Shown here one piece after another: positions 44,301 to 54,137 of a stretch of DNA of 64,000 nucleotides. The notes below the pieces were generated by a model, which was not told where the DNA came from, searched no databases, and worked only from the letters and a program-made list of their open reading frames with translations. Location: contig NZ_RXFS01000013.1 of NCBI RefSeq assembly GCF_003952185.1, forward strand, positions 124,001 through 188,000, read 5' to 3'. The position numbers were made by a program, and so were the translations under genes. The number at the start of each line of letters is the position of its first letter. The stretch's first letter is position 1. The DNA comes from Variovorax sp. 679 (GTDB lineage Bacteria; Pseudomonadota; Gammaproteobacteria; Burkholderiales; Burkholderiaceae_C).

Positions 44301-44810
44301 TCAGGCTGCTGCTGCGTCGCGGTCGATGCCCGCCACCAGTTCCCGCAGCCATGCCCGGTGGCTGCTGAAGCTCCCGAGCTGCTCCTCCGCGGCCTCTCTC
44401 TCCGCCAGATGCCGCTCCAGGAAGCGGAAGCCGACCCGCGCCGCAGCCTCGCGCAGGGTTTCGTCGGACAGCTCGCATTCGTAGAGAAAGTCGAATCGGG
44501 TTGCCCAGAGCCCCTGCTCCGTGCCGGCGACGCACTCGAACCCGGCAGGATCTTCGATGCTGAACTCGATGAACTCCAGGCCGCCCTCCGTCTCCCGGAG
44601 GCCGCAGACCCTGCTGCCGTGGTCCCACAGCGGAACCAGCGTCGGCCCCTCGGGCACGCCGGCACCGCGGTAGGCATGGAACGGCGGCCCCAGGCAGGAG
44701 TCGCGGAACGCCTCGTGGATGCACTGGCCGGCCGCCAGCTGCATCAACGGGGCGGACATGCCCAGCCGCTGCAGCTGGGGCATTCGCAGGTGTTCTTCGA
44801 CCACGGCCAT
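44301..44810 (-). CDS. Hypothetical protein
   Basis: 169 residues from the ATG at 44810; an earlier ATG at 44852 is possible but less likely. GPPFHAYRGAGVPEGPTLVPLWDHGSRVCGLRE then a beta-rich middle and LREAAARVGFRFLERHLAEREAAEEQL at the end. The pattern VPLWDHG recalls SMI1/SUKH-like immunity or recruitment domains, but the resemblance is slight. No signal or membrane segment. Lies 42 bp before the DTW gene and 64 bp after the NHL gene. Confidence 0.6.
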   Translation of the reverse strand: MAVVEEHLRMPQLQRLGMSAPLMQLAAGQCIHEAFRDSCLGPPFHAYRGAGVPEGPTLVPLWDHGSRVCGLRETEGGLEFIEFSIEDPAGFECVAGTEQGLWATRFDFLYECELSDETLREAAARVGFRFLERHLAEREAAEEQLGSFSSHRAWLRELVAGIDRDAAAA

Positions 44811-44874
44811 GTTTCTTTCTCTTGATCCTTCTCGCACGTCGGTCCGGATCATGGCGCATGAGGGCCCCGGCGGC

Positions 44875-46242
44875 TCAGGGCGCGGGCGTCGGCGTGATCT
44901 TGCGGATCTTGTGGTTGAACTGGTCGGCCACGTAGACGTTGCCCGCGGCGTCCACCGCCACGCCGTAGGGAGTGTTGAACGACGCTGCCTTGCCCACGTC
45001 GTCCTTCGCCCCGGGTCTGCCCGCGGTACCCGCCAGGGTCCTGACCATGCCGTCCGGCGTGATCCTGCGGATCACGTGGGCCGTGCTGTCGGCCACGTAG
45101 AGGCTGCCACTGGAGTCGATCGCGATGCCCACCGGGAAGGAGAAGGTCGCGTCGTTGCCCTTCCCGTCGCCGGAACCGCTCGTGCTCCGCTTGCCGAGCG
45201 GCGTCGTGACCACACCCTGCGGCGTGATCTTGCGGATCACGTGGCTGCCGAAGTCGGTCACGAACATGTTGCCCGCGGCGTCCATTGCGATGCCGGCGGG
45301 CACGCTGAAGGTCGCGCTCGTGCCGGTGCCGTCGTCCGTGCCCTGGGCGCCCGAGCCCGCGAAGGTGCTGACCTCGAGGTCCGGCGCGATCTTGCGGATC
45401 TTCCGGCCCTGCGAGTCGCCGATGAAAAGATTGTTCTGCGCGTCGAAGGCAATGCCCGAAGGCTGGTTGAAAGACGCGCTGGTGCCGTGCCCGTCGACCG
45501 AACTGAAGCTGCCGGACCCCGCCAGCGTGCTCACCGCCCCTGCCGGCGTGACCTTGCGAACCGTGTTGCCCATGAGCTCGGTCAGGTAGATGTTGCCTGC
45601 GGCATCCAGGGCCAGGTCGAAAGGATCGGAGAGGGTTCCGCCAGCGCCGCTGCCCGCCACGGTCGTGACGGCGCCCGAGGGCGAAACCTTGCGGATCAGC
45701 TTGTACCGGGTATCGGTCACGTAGAGGTTGCCAGCTGCATCCACCCTCACGCCCCTGGGCCTGGCGAACTCGGCGGAGAGCCCGTTGCCGTCGAGCATGC
45801 CCTCGGTGCCCGAGCCGGCCAGTGTCGAGACCGTCGCCCGAGCCTCCGCGCAGGTGACCGTCACGCCGGCGACCTCGGCGGCTGCGCTGCCGCTGCCATT
45901 GCTCACCGTGCAGAACTGCCACAGCGGCTGGGTGCGCACCGTGACGGCGTAGGCGCTGCCCTCCTTGATGGGGGTCGCGAAGCTGAACTTGCCGTCCGCC
46001 GTGAGCGTCAGGTCATCGCCCGCGTTGTTCTGCAGCACGAGCTTGCCGCTCGTGATGCCGCTGAGGGTTCCACCGATCGCATGCGTCGCGACGGGTGTCT
46101 CGGGCTGAGGCTGCGGTTGCGCGACGGGCGCCAGCGGAACGAAGCCGCCTCCTCCGGAACCTCCTCCGCAGGAGGCCAGGACCATGATGGCCGCGGCGAC
46201 GGCGCAGAAGCGGGCAAGAGGAGTCGAACGGGACGAGAACAT
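44875..46242 (-). CDS. NHL-repeat beta-propeller lipoprotein
   Basis: 455 residues. Lipoprotein signal with lipobox LASC (Cys near residue 25) and a Gly/Pro linker. A beta-sandwich-like domain (residues about 55-135: IGGTLSGITSGKLVLQNNAGDDLTLTADGKFSF) is followed by six NHL repeats, each with a core such as PYGVAVDAAGNVYVADQFNHKIRKI. Six repeats close a six-bladed propeller, a binding scaffold. Four Cys near residues 110-132 may form disulphides. RBS AAGGAAA. Ligand unknown; surface or periplasmic. Confidence 0.88.
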   Translation of the reverse strand: MFSSRSTPLARFCAVAAAIMVLASCGGGSGGGGFVPLAPVAQPQPQPETPVATHAIGGTLSGITSGKLVLQNNAGDDLTLTADGKFSFATPIKEGSAYAVTVRTQPLWQFCTVSNGSGSAAAEVAGVTVTCAEARATVSTLAGSGTEGMLDGNGLSAEFARPRGVRVDAAGNLYVTDTRYKLIRKVSPSGAVTTVAGSGAGGTLSDPFDLALDAAGNIYLTELMGNTVRKVTPAGAVSTLAGSGSFSSVDGHGTSASFNQPSGIAFDAQNNLFIGDSQGRKIRKIAPDLEVSTFAGSGAQGTDDGTGTSATFSVPAGIAMDAAGNMFVTDFGSHVIRKITPQGVVTTPLGKRSTSGSGDGKGNDATFSFPVGIAIDSSGSLYVADSTAHVIRRITPDGMVRTLAGTAGRPGAKDDVGKAASFNTPYGVAVDAAGNVYVADQFNHKIRKITPTPAP

Positions 46243-46513
46243 CGGTTTCCTTTTCTTGTTCTTGGGCGTTGCGCCTGGCGGCGAAACGACGGTTTTCGAC
46301 AACCGCGGCCGGCTCCGGAAGAAAAATTCCAGAGGCAGCGATATGTCTTGGTTGAAGCGCGCAGATCCCGGGCGGAGCAAGAACGCCCCCCGCGAGAGCG
46401 GCCGGGAAGTCTGAAGATCCTTATCTTCGTTAACTATTTGTGTCCCAGCTATCCCCGAAATGAGGGATATCAGGGCGCAAGCGCGCGCGGGCCGGCGTCC
46501 TGAAACGCAGGCC

Positions 46514-47725
46514 CTAGACCAGCCGCAGGTCCTTGGGCGCCACGCCGTCGAACACCTTCGCGAGCTGCGCCGGCGACAGCCCGTACATCCGCTGGAACAG
46601 CCCGCCGAACACCGCGCGGTACTCGTTGAGCACCGGATAGTCGCGGTTCTGGAACAGCGTGGCCTGCGTCAGCGCCTGCTGCTCGCCGACCACTCGCCCG
46701 CCCGCCTGCGCCGAGAGCCCGCCGCCCAGCACCCAGTAGACGGTGCCATGGCCGTGGTCGGTGCCCCGGTTGCCGTTCTCGCGGAAGGTGCGGCCGAACT
46801 CGCTGATGACGACCACCACGGTCTGGCGCCATGCGTCCTCGCCCATCTCCTGCGCGAAGCCGGCCACGCCCCGACCCAGTTCCTCGAAGCGGTTGGCCAG
46901 GTAGCCGGTGGCACCGCCCTGCCCCACATGGGTGTCCCAGCCGCCGATGTCGACGAAGCCGAGGTCGAAGCGGTCGCGCATCAGCAAGGCCATGCGGCGC
47001 GCCACCAGCTCGAAGCCCTTGGCCGACATGGCGTTGCGGCTGGCCGCGTCCATCTCGGCCTGCACCGCGCGCATCACCTCGTCGCGCACCTGGAAGCCTT
47101 CGGCCACCGGCTGGGCCAGCGGGGTGTTGCGGTACATGGCCGTGATGACCTGGCTCTGCCGCGCGTCGATGCCCGAGCGCGCATTGCCCGCGATCGCCAT
47201 GTTGGCGGCCTTGGCGCTGCCGCGCATCGAGATCGGCAGCTGGTCGGTGAATGCGATGGGCGACACGTCGGTGACCGGCCCTGCGCCGAGCACGCCGGCC
47301 AGCCGGTTGAGAAAGCCCGAGCGGTAGTCGCGGCGCTTGTCCAGCGCCTGGCCCAGTTCGATGGAGTCCTGCGTCTCGAAGTGGCTGCGCGTGAGGTCGT
47401 CGGTGCCGGCGAAGGCAATGAACGAGGCCTGCTTCTGCTGGAACATCGGCATCACGCTCTGCGCCAGCGCCGGGTGCAGGCCCCAGTTGCCGTCCAGCGG
47501 CAGCGCGCCGTTGGGCGAGCCGGGTCGCGCAATGGCGATGTTGGGGCGCGAGGCGTAGTAGAAGTCGCTGCCCGTGGGCACGAGCAGGTTGCTGCAGTCG
47601 TACGCGCCGCGCAGGAACACGACCAGCAGCTTGGCGCCTTCGGCGGAAGGTGCGGCCATCACCCTGGCGGCGGCACCCGTGAACGGCACGGCGGCTGCGA
47701 GCTTCAGGAGTTCTCGACGTTGCAT
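46514..47725 (-). CDS. DUF1501 protein (Tat-exported)
   Basis: 403 residues. N-terminus MQRRELLKLAAAVPFTGAAARVMAA is a Tat-type signal. The body matches DUF1501 (KLLVVFLRGAYDCSNLLVP, GSHFETQDSIELG-like, GTDHGHGTVYWVLGG), a sulfatase/alkaline-phosphatase-like fold. Metal-site His and Asp occur in DTHVGQGG and GTDHGHG. It always travels with DUF1800 genes, here 22 bp upstream. Function unknown; possibly processing of an exported substrate. Confidence 0.92.
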   Translation of the reverse strand: MQRRELLKLAAAVPFTGAAARVMAAPSAEGAKLLVVFLRGAYDCSNLLVPTGSDFYYASRPNIAIARPGSPNGALPLDGNWGLHPALAQSVMPMFQQKQASFIAFAGTDDLTRSHFETQDSIELGQALDKRRDYRSGFLNRLAGVLGAGPVTDVSPIAFTDQLPISMRGSAKAANMAIAGNARSGIDARQSQVITAMYRNTPLAQPVAEGFQVRDEVMRAVQAEMDAASRNAMSAKGFELVARRMALLMRDRFDLGFVDIGGWDTHVGQGGATGYLANRFEELGRGVAGFAQEMGEDAWRQTVVVVISEFGRTFRENGNRGTDHGHGTVYWVLGGGLSAQAGGRVVGEQQALTQATLFQNRDYPVLNEYRAVFGGLFQRMYGLSPAQLAKVFDGVAPKDLRLV

Positions 47726-47747
47726 GACGGTGTGTCCTTCTTCCTGG

Positions 47748-49355
47748 TCAACGGCGCATCAGCTCGGGCGAAGCCAGCAGGAAGGTGTTCCACTCCTGCG
47801 GATTCTTCGCCTGCGCCAGCGCCTCGCGCGTGTCCGCGCTCATGCTCCCCTGCATCGTGCGCACCGCGCGCGAATCGGCCAGCGGCGGGAACGCCGGCTT
47901 CTCCAGCGGCGCCTTGTCGTCCGCTCGGAACAGCACCGCACCGTTCGCGCCGATGGCGCGCGCGATCTCGAAGCGCGTGTTCATCTGCCCCGCGCTGGCC
48001 CAGGCGGCCTCGTTGAGCGGATAGCCGTCGGGCGTCTCGTGGCCGTAAAGCTGCTCGCCCATTCGGTTGATCCAGCCGAGCATCGGGTTCACATTCGACA
48101 CCACGCGGTCGTCGTACGCGAGCCGCACGCCGGCAATCACGTAGTGCACCGGGTCGCGGAACTTGCGGCCCAGCGAGGCGGTGAACTCGGGCGACTCGAA
48201 CAGCGCCTTCAGCGTGACGGCGATGTCGCCGTCGCTGCGCGTGAAGGCCGCCGCCATGCGGTCGACCAGCGCCTGCGGCGGATCGTCGGAGACGAAGTAC
48301 ACGGCCAGCTTGCGCGAGACGAAGCGTGCGGTGGCCGGCGCGCGCGCAAGGCGGTCGAGCGCTTCGTCGGCTTCGGCAAGGCCGCTGCTCTTGATGGGCA
48401 GGCCCAGCAGCGTCTTCGGCCCGTAGTCGTGCCGGTTCGGGTTGAACTCGAAGAGGCCCTTGCGTACGTAGTCGGCGCGCACGGCCGGCCGCACGTTCGG
48501 TGGCGGCGCGTCGAGCGGCTGGTAGCTCACGCCCACGCCGGTGAGCACGCGCGCAAGTTCCTGCACGTCGCCCTGCGTGTAGCCGCTGCCCACGCCCAGC
48601 GTGTGCAGCTCCATGAGTTCGCGTGCGTAGTTCTCGTTGATGCGGTTGGCGGCGTTCTGCGCGTTGTCGAGGTAGCGCAGCATCGCCGGGTGGTGCAGCG
48701 TGGCGCCGAGCAGGTCGCGGAACCTGCCGAGCGCATGCGGGCGGATGGCGTTGTCTTCGTAGTCGCCCACCATCGCGCGGATGTTGTCCTTGCGCAGGTT
48801 CACGTTGAAGTGGTTCATCCAGAACCAGGTCATCTGCTCCTGCAGCTGGTTGGGCGAATAGAGCGCGCGCAACACGAAGCGCTGCTGCGCCTCTCGCACC
48901 AGCGTGTTGAGCCGCTGCTGGTAGGCCTGCCGCGCCGCCTTCTTCTGGTCTTCGTCGGGCAAGGCATCGGCCGCCTTGCGCTGCGCATCGAGCTCCGTCA
49001 CGAGCTGGTCGAGCGGCATGCGCGAGATTTCCATCGCGTCGATCTGCGCCTGCGCGGCCGGCGGCAGCGGTGCGGGGCGTGGGTTGAGCTGGTCGCGCAT
49101 CCACAGCGGCAGGCCCCGCTTCGCAAGCTGCGCGTCGCTGCTTGCATTGGCTCCCCAGCTCACGCGATCAAGCCAGCGCAGCCGCGTGGCTTCGTTCACC
49201 TGCGCAGAAGGCAGCGACACCGAAAGAAGCGGCCGGTGATCCCCCGGCGCGCTCGCGCAGGCCGCGAGCAGCGCCAGCGCACATGCGCCAAGCGCCATCG
49301 AGGCGCGCCGCGTGGAGAAGAACGGCGAAACAGAAGCGGCCGGCACGGCCTTCAC
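47748..49355 (-). CDS. DUF1800 lipoprotein
   Basis: About 535 residues. The signal region ends in LALLAACAS, a lipobox. DUF1800 landmarks: LDRVSWGAN, QEQMTWFWMNHFNVNLRK, YARELMELHTLGVGSGYTQGDVQELARVLTGVG and YSAFVSRKLAVYF-type segments. There is no good ATG: the GTG at 49355 overlaps the upstream stop (GTGA), with a GTG three codons later (49346) that has better RBS spacing; an ATG at 49298 would shorten the signal. DUF1800/DUF1501 pairs are widespread exported modules of unknown role. Confidence 0.88.
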   Translation of the reverse strand: MKAVPAASVSPFFSTRRASMALGACALALLAACASAPGDHRPLLSVSLPSAQVNEATRLRWLDRVSWGANASSDAQLAKRGLPLWMRDQLNPRPAPLPPAAQAQIDAMEISRMPLDQLVTELDAQRKAADALPDEDQKKAARQAYQQRLNTLVREAQQRFVLRALYSPNQLQEQMTWFWMNHFNVNLRKDNIRAMVGDYEDNAIRPHALGRFRDLLGATLHHPAMLRYLDNAQNAANRINENYARELMELHTLGVGSGYTQGDVQELARVLTGVGVSYQPLDAPPPNVRPAVRADYVRKGLFEFNPNRHDYGPKTLLGLPIKSSGLAEADEALDRLARAPATARFVSRKLAVYFVSDDPPQALVDRMAAAFTRSDGDIAVTLKALFESPEFTASLGRKFRDPVHYVIAGVRLAYDDRVVSNVNPMLGWINRMGEQLYGHETPDGYPLNEAAWASAGQMNTRFEIARAIGANGAVLFRADDKAPLEKPAFPPLADSRAVRTMQGSMSADTREALAQAKNPQEWNTFLLASPELMRR

Positions 49356-49834
49356 TCCCTGCGCATGTCGTGGCGGCGAACGTCGCCGATGGCGTGCTGC
49401 GCGGTGGCGAGCGCAAGGTCGACGTGCGCAAGGCCACGCTGCTGGAACGGCCGCGAGCGCGGATCGTCTTCTTCGCGCGCCACATCGGAGCGCACCTTGC
49501 GCAGCAGGTCGACCGCGGCATGCAGGCGGCCTTCGGGCGGCAGCCACGCATCGGTGGGCTCGCGCCATTCGACGGGCTTGCCGTCGAGCCATGCGGCGTG
49601 CTGCAGGTCGCCAATGGCGGCGTGGATCTCGTCGATCACCACCTGCTCGTCGCGCGAGACCTGCCCGTCCTCGGGGCGGCGGTGTTCCACTTTCCAGGCG
49701 GCGGTGTGAAGGTCGGACAGGGCGTGGAGGTAGAACGGATGCCTGCCGTATTCGTCGGCCAGTGCGGGCAACGAAGCCGCGGCCAACAGAGCGAATATGG
49801 GGGCGAGCGCGGCGATTAGGCTTTTCTTCTTCAT
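49352..49834 (-). CDS. Periplasmic protein of unknown function
   Basis: 160 residues. Signal peptide MKKKSLIAALAPIFALLAAASLPALA (cut near residue 26), then a helical domain rich in His, Asp and Arg: FYLHALSDLHTAAWKVEHR, VSRDEQVVIDEIHAAIGDLQHAAW, LHAAVDLLRKVRSDVAREEDDPRSRPFQQRGLAHVDLALATAQHA. The repeated LHxA/DLxHAAW pattern suggests a four-helix bundle. Coupled to the DUF1800 gene through GTGA. From this link it is likely part of the same exported system. Confidence 0.8.
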   Translation of the reverse strand: MKKKSLIAALAPIFALLAAASLPALADEYGRHPFYLHALSDLHTAAWKVEHRRPEDGQVSRDEQVVIDEIHAAIGDLQHAAWLDGKPVEWREPTDAWLPPEGRLHAAVDLLRKVRSDVAREEDDPRSRPFQQRGLAHVDLALATAQHAIGDVRRHDMRRE

Positions 49835-49956
49835 CTTCGGGGCTCCTGTGAGTGACGGACTGCAAGGACGCATCCTCAACCGCCGGAACCCCCTTCGCGT
49901 TGACGCTCTTTACCCTCGTAACGCTGCGCAAAGCTGGCGCCCAAGCGCCAGCTAAG

Positions 49957-50652
49957 TCAGGCTGCCGACAGGCTCTGGGGTGCTGCGCCCGCGATCTGCC
50001 GCAAGGCCCGCTCGAACACTTCCACGGGCTGGCCGCCCGAAATGAGATGCCGGTCGTTGATGATGATCGCGGGCACCGAGTGGATGCCGGCATCGGTGTA
50101 CATGCGCTCGCGTTCGCGGGTTTCCTGCGCGAACTCGTCGCTGTCCAGGATCTGGCGGGCGCGGACCGGGTCGAGCCCGGCTTCGGCGGCTGCGCGCACC
50201 AGCACCTCGGGGTCGGAAGGGTTCTGGCTGTCGGTGAAATAGGCCTTCAACAGCAGCTTCTTCAGCGCCGCCTGCCTGGCCGGGCTCTCCAGCTCGGCCC
50301 AGTGCAGCAGCCGGTGCGCATTGAAGGTGTTGTAGACGCGGGGACGGCCTTCGGGGCTGAACTCGAAGCCCACCGCAGCGCCGCGCTGGCGGATCATTTC
50401 GCGCGACTGCGCCTGCTGCTCGCGCGTGGAGCCGTACTTCTGGTTGAGATGCTCGAAGGTGTCCTGGCCTTCGGGCGGCATCTGCGGATTCAGCTCGAAG
50501 GGCTGGAAGTGCAGCTCCGCGGTGACTCCGGGTGCCACGTTCCTGAGCGCAGCCTCGAGCGAACTCAGGCCAACGGCGCACCAGGGACAGGACACATCGG
50601 AGACGAAGTCGATCTTGAGGTGGGAGGGAGAAGAGGAAGTGGGGGTGGTCAT
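49957..50652 (-). CDS. DsbA-family oxidoreductase (FrnE-like)
   Basis: 231 residues. Thioredoxin fold with the active-site CPWC at residues 22-25 (DVSCPWCAVG), and VPAIIINDRHLISGGQPVEVFERAL with the cis-Pro. There is no signal peptide, so it acts in the cytoplasm, as do FrnE-type proteins and 2-hydroxychromene-2-carboxylate isomerases. Role unknown; redox or glutathione-linked isomerisation. Follows the shikimate-type MFS gene by 73 bp on the same strand but is probably unrelated. Confidence 0.9.
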   Translation of the reverse strand: MTTPTSSSPSHLKIDFVSDVSCPWCAVGLSSLEAALRNVAPGVTAELHFQPFELNPQMPPEGQDTFEHLNQKYGSTREQQAQSREMIRQRGAAVGFEFSPEGRPRVYNTFNAHRLLHWAELESPARQAALKKLLLKAYFTDSQNPSDPEVLVRAAAEAGLDPVRARQILDSDEFAQETRERERMYTDAGIHSVPAIIINDRHLISGGQPVEVFERALRQIAGAAPQSLSAA

Positions 50653-50725
50653 GGCGCCATTCTTCACGGCGCCACAACCCTTGGCAGGCAAAAGGTTTTC
50701 AGCCTGCCCGCGTACCCCGCAAGCC

Positions 50726-52135
50726 TCAGGCGGCGGCCTTGGCCAGTCGCGCGTCCTGCAGCGTCTTCTCGCGCAGGCGGTCGTACTCGTTCTTGTCGAC
50801 CGGCACCGCATCGGGCTTGCCCAGGTCGTTCATCCGGATGCGGTAGGTTTCCCGCGCGCTCAGCGCGGCCAGCGCCGCCAGCACCGTCACCGCAAAGGTG
50901 ATGGCACCCACGGTGAACCACACATTGGTCGAGCCGGGAGGCGCCACGGCCGCGAACAGCGCCGGCAGCAGCGCGGTGAAGGTGGTGCCGATGTTCTGCG
51001 AGATGGCCATGGCCGAGACGCGGTTGCGGGTGCGGAACAGTTCCGGATAGAAGCTCGGGAAGGTCGCGTTGTAGCCCTGGTACACGATGCCCCACATCAG
51101 CAGCGACATGCAGATGGCCAGCGGCACGTTGCGGATACTGATGGCGTACAGGTACACGAACGACAGCAGGCCCGAGAGCAGCGCGCCGACGATGATCGGC
51201 GGGCGGCGACCGATGCGGTCCGACAGGTTGCCCACGAACGGGATCACGATCACGGCGAGGATGTTGCCGAGCACGGGGATCCACAGGTACACGTCCTTCT
51301 GGAAGCCGATGCCGTAGGCGGCCTGCACGGCATACGCCGCGCCGAACACGGTAGCCACCACCGGAATGACGTTCATCAGCGCCATGCAGACCACGCGCAG
51401 CATGTCGGCCCAGCTGTCGGTGAAGGCCTGGATGATCGGCGCCTTGGCCGTTTCACCCTTCTTGTCGACTTCGGCGAAGGCCGGCGTCTCGTCGACTTCG
51501 CGGCGGATGATGTAGCCCGCCACGATCACGAGGAAGCTCAGCAGGAACGGAATGCGCCAGCCCCACGAGTTGAAGGCGTCTTCAGGCATGTAGTGCGCCA
51601 GCGGCAGGAACACGGCAGCCGCCAGGATCTGGCCGGCCTGCACGCCCTGCAGCGTGAAGCTCGCGAAGAAGCCGCGACGGCCGAAGGGGGCGTGCTCGAG
51701 GATCATCGAGCTGGCGCCCGAGATCTCGCCCGCCACCGCGAAGCCCTGCACCAGGCGCAGCAGCACCAGCAGCACGGGAGCCAGCAGGCCGACCTGGTCG
51801 TAGGTCGGCAGCAGGCCGACGGCCACGGTGGAGAAGCCCATCAGGAACATGCACAGCACCAGCACCTGCTTGCGCCCGTGCGTGTCGCCCCAGTGGCCGA
51901 GCACGAAGGCGCCGATGGGGCGTGCGACATAGCCCACGCCGTAGGTCGCGAGCGAGGCGACGATGGCCGTCGTCGGGTCGCCCTTCGGGAAGAAGATCTG
52001 CGGAAAGATCAGCGCCGCCGCGGTGGCGTAGATGAAGAAGTCGTAGTACTCCAGCGCCGAGCCGATCCAGCCGCTTGCGGCGGCCTTCTTCGACTGGTGC
52101 CTGCCTTGCGGCTCATGGGCTGTGTTGTTTGCCAT
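50726..52135 (-). CDS. MFS permease, metabolite:H+ symporter (MHS/ShiA-like)
   Basis: 469 residues with twelve transmembrane segments. SALEYYDFFIYATAAALIFPQIFFP and GHWGDTHGRKQVLV are MHS-subfamily signatures, shared by ShiA (shikimate) and KgtP. It lies 64 bp downstream of the 3-dehydroshikimate dehydratase gene, so a shikimate- or dehydroshikimate-like substrate is the natural inference. Both are transcribed leftward, probably together. Confidence 0.9.
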   Translation of the reverse strand: MANNTAHEPQGRHQSKKAAASGWIGSALEYYDFFIYATAAALIFPQIFFPKGDPTTAIVASLATYGVGYVARPIGAFVLGHWGDTHGRKQVLVLCMFLMGFSTVAVGLLPTYDQVGLLAPVLLVLLRLVQGFAVAGEISGASSMILEHAPFGRRGFFASFTLQGVQAGQILAAAVFLPLAHYMPEDAFNSWGWRIPFLLSFLVIVAGYIIRREVDETPAFAEVDKKGETAKAPIIQAFTDSWADMLRVVCMALMNVIPVVATVFGAAYAVQAAYGIGFQKDVYLWIPVLGNILAVIVIPFVGNLSDRIGRRPPIIVGALLSGLLSFVYLYAISIRNVPLAICMSLLMWGIVYQGYNATFPSFYPELFRTRNRVSAMAISQNIGTTFTALLPALFAAVAPPGSTNVWFTVGAITFAVTVLAALAALSARETYRIRMNDLGKPDAVPVDKNEYDRLREKTLQDARLAKAAA

Positions 52136-52199
52136 GTGTTGTCTCCAGTGGTGACGATAAAAATGAAATCAGCTCTCTGTCGGTCAATCTGCCAGTCAA

Positions 52200-54083
52200 T
52201 CAATCCTGCGCCTGGGAAGCCATGCGCGCCGGTGCGTTGAGGGCACCGTAGGCGTCGTAGCTGCCCACGCGCTGCGCGACCTCGAAAAACAGTCCGCCCT
52301 CGAAACTCTCGGTATAGATGTGCAGGTAGTCGCCGGCCGGCGAACGGTCGAACAGCACGCCCGCTTCGCGCATGCGTGCCAGCAGCGCGGGCTCGATGTC
52401 GATGCGCGTGGCCAGGTCGTCGTAGTAGTTGTCGGAGATGGGCACGAAGCGCGTGCCGTTGGCGCGCAGCTTCGCGGCCGTGTCGAAGATGTCGGCGGAA
52501 CTCAGCGCGATGTGGTGCACCGCGCCGCCGCCGGTCACGCTCAGCGTGCGCGCGGTGCGGGTGCGCTGGCTCAGCGACACGTTGAGCACGAGGCGCAGGC
52601 TGCGGTCGGCGTTGGCGACGCCGCGGCTGCGAATGAGGCCGAAGGGGTCCGCCAGCTCCAGGCTCTCGCCCGGCTCCAGCCCGAGCACGGCGCGCGTGAA
52701 CAGCACCCAGGTGTCGAGCTGGTCGACCGCCAGGCCCAGCGCCACGTGGTCGATGCGCTGCAGGCCGGCATCGTTGGCACCGGCGCCCTCGTCTTCCAGG
52801 ATGAAGTCGGCCTCGTACAGGCCGTTGGCGCCCAGCGCCTCGGGCACGAAGTGGATCAGGTTGCCGCCCGGCGCGACGATGGCCGGCACGCGCAGTTCGT
52901 TGGGGCCGACCGGGCTGTCGTGCCGCTGCGAACGCATGGCGGTGGCGCGGCCCACGGCTGCAAGCGGATCGTCGCAGCGCACGCCCAGTGCACACACCGA
53001 GGTACCGTGCGCCTCGAAGCGGGCGCGCGCGAACGAATCGGGCTGCGCGTTGACGATCAGGTTGATCTCGCCCTGGCGGTACAGCGTCACGGCTTTGGAG
53101 CGATGCCTGCCGATGCGACGGAAGCCGAGCTGGCCGAGCAGCGTGGCCAGCGTCGCGGCCGAAGCCTCGTCGGCGGCGAACTCGATGAACGACAGGCCCG
53201 ACAGAGCCGGCACCGTCGGCGGGTTGAAGAGTTCGACGCGCTGCGGCTGCACGTGCCCGGTGGCGGACAGGCGCTGGCGCGCCTCGCTTTCCAGATACAG
53301 CAGCGAGCGCATCGCATCCACCGCGGTGCGGCGGTTCGGCGTCTCGCGGAAGATGTCGTTGAAGATCTCCAGCGACAGCGGCCCGGTGTAGCCCGCGCGC
53401 AGTACCTGCTCGAAGAAGCCGACCACGTCGAAGTCGCCCTGCCCCGGGAACGAGCGATGGTGGCGCGCCCACTGCAGCACGTCCATCGACAGCAGCGGCG
53501 CATCGGCCATCTGCAGGAAGAAGATCCTGTCGCCGGGAATTGCGGCGATTCCCGCCGGATCGTCTTTCAGCGACAGCGTATGGAAGCTGTCGAGGATCAG
53601 CCCCAGGTGCGCATGGTTCGCCTGCTTCACGATCTCCCAGGCCCGGCCGTACAGCGAAGTGTGGCGACCCCAGGCCAGCGCCTCGAAACCCACGCGCAGG
53701 TTGCGGCGCGCGGCGCGCTCGGCCAGCTCGTGCAGCTGGGCCGCGGCCAGCGACTGGTCATTGATGGCCAGCGGCGAGGTGTTGGAGCAGCACAGCACCA
53801 TCGGTGCGCCCATCGCCTCCATCAAGTCGAACTTGCGCTCGGCGCGATCCAGGCTGCGGCGGAACTGCGGCTCGGGCATGCCTTCGAAATCGCGGAATGG
53901 CTGGTAGAGATCGATCGACAGGCCCAGGTCGCCCGCGATGCGGCCCAGTTCGGCGGCCGTGCCCTTGAAGTTGATGAAGTCGGCTTCGAACAGCTCGATG
54001 CCGTCGAAACCGGCGGCGGCGACGGCTTCGAGCTTCTGGCGGAGCGTGCCGCTGAGCGAGACGGTGGCAATGGAGCGATGCAT
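52200..54083 (-). CDS. quiC: 3-dehydroshikimate dehydratase, fused to HPPD-like domains
   Basis: 627 residues. N-terminal half (about 1-280) is an AP-endonuclease-2/xylose-isomerase-like TIM barrel, with metal ligands in GFEALAW, LILDSFH and SLEIFND. The C-terminal half holds two glyoxalase/VOC modules of the 4-hydroxyphenylpyruvate-dioxygenase type (RIDHVALGL, VHHIALSS, YTESFEGGLFFEVAQR). This is the bacterial QuiC1 architecture: it dehydrates 3-dehydroshikimate to protocatechuate. The ATG at 54083 opens with MHRSIATVSLSG. Upstream region carries two candidate operators. Confidence 0.92.
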   Translation of the reverse strand: MHRSIATVSLSGTLRQKLEAVAAAGFDGIELFEADFINFKGTAAELGRIAGDLGLSIDLYQPFRDFEGMPEPQFRRSLDRAERKFDLMEAMGAPMVLCCSNTSPLAINDQSLAAAQLHELAERAARRNLRVGFEALAWGRHTSLYGRAWEIVKQANHAHLGLILDSFHTLSLKDDPAGIAAIPGDRIFFLQMADAPLLSMDVLQWARHHRSFPGQGDFDVVGFFEQVLRAGYTGPLSLEIFNDIFRETPNRRTAVDAMRSLLYLESEARQRLSATGHVQPQRVELFNPPTVPALSGLSFIEFAADEASAATLATLLGQLGFRRIGRHRSKAVTLYRQGEINLIVNAQPDSFARARFEAHGTSVCALGVRCDDPLAAVGRATAMRSQRHDSPVGPNELRVPAIVAPGGNLIHFVPEALGANGLYEADFILEDEGAGANDAGLQRIDHVALGLAVDQLDTWVLFTRAVLGLEPGESLELADPFGLIRSRGVANADRSLRLVLNVSLSQRTRTARTLSVTGGGAVHHIALSSADIFDTAAKLRANGTRFVPISDNYYDDLATRIDIEPALLARMREAGVLFDRSPAGDYLHIYTESFEGGLFFEVAQRVGSYDAYGALNAPARMASQAQD

Positions 54084-54137
54084 GGGGGTGGACTTTAGAA
54101 ACACCCGGATCGCGCCACAATCAATTCAGCGGCCCTT

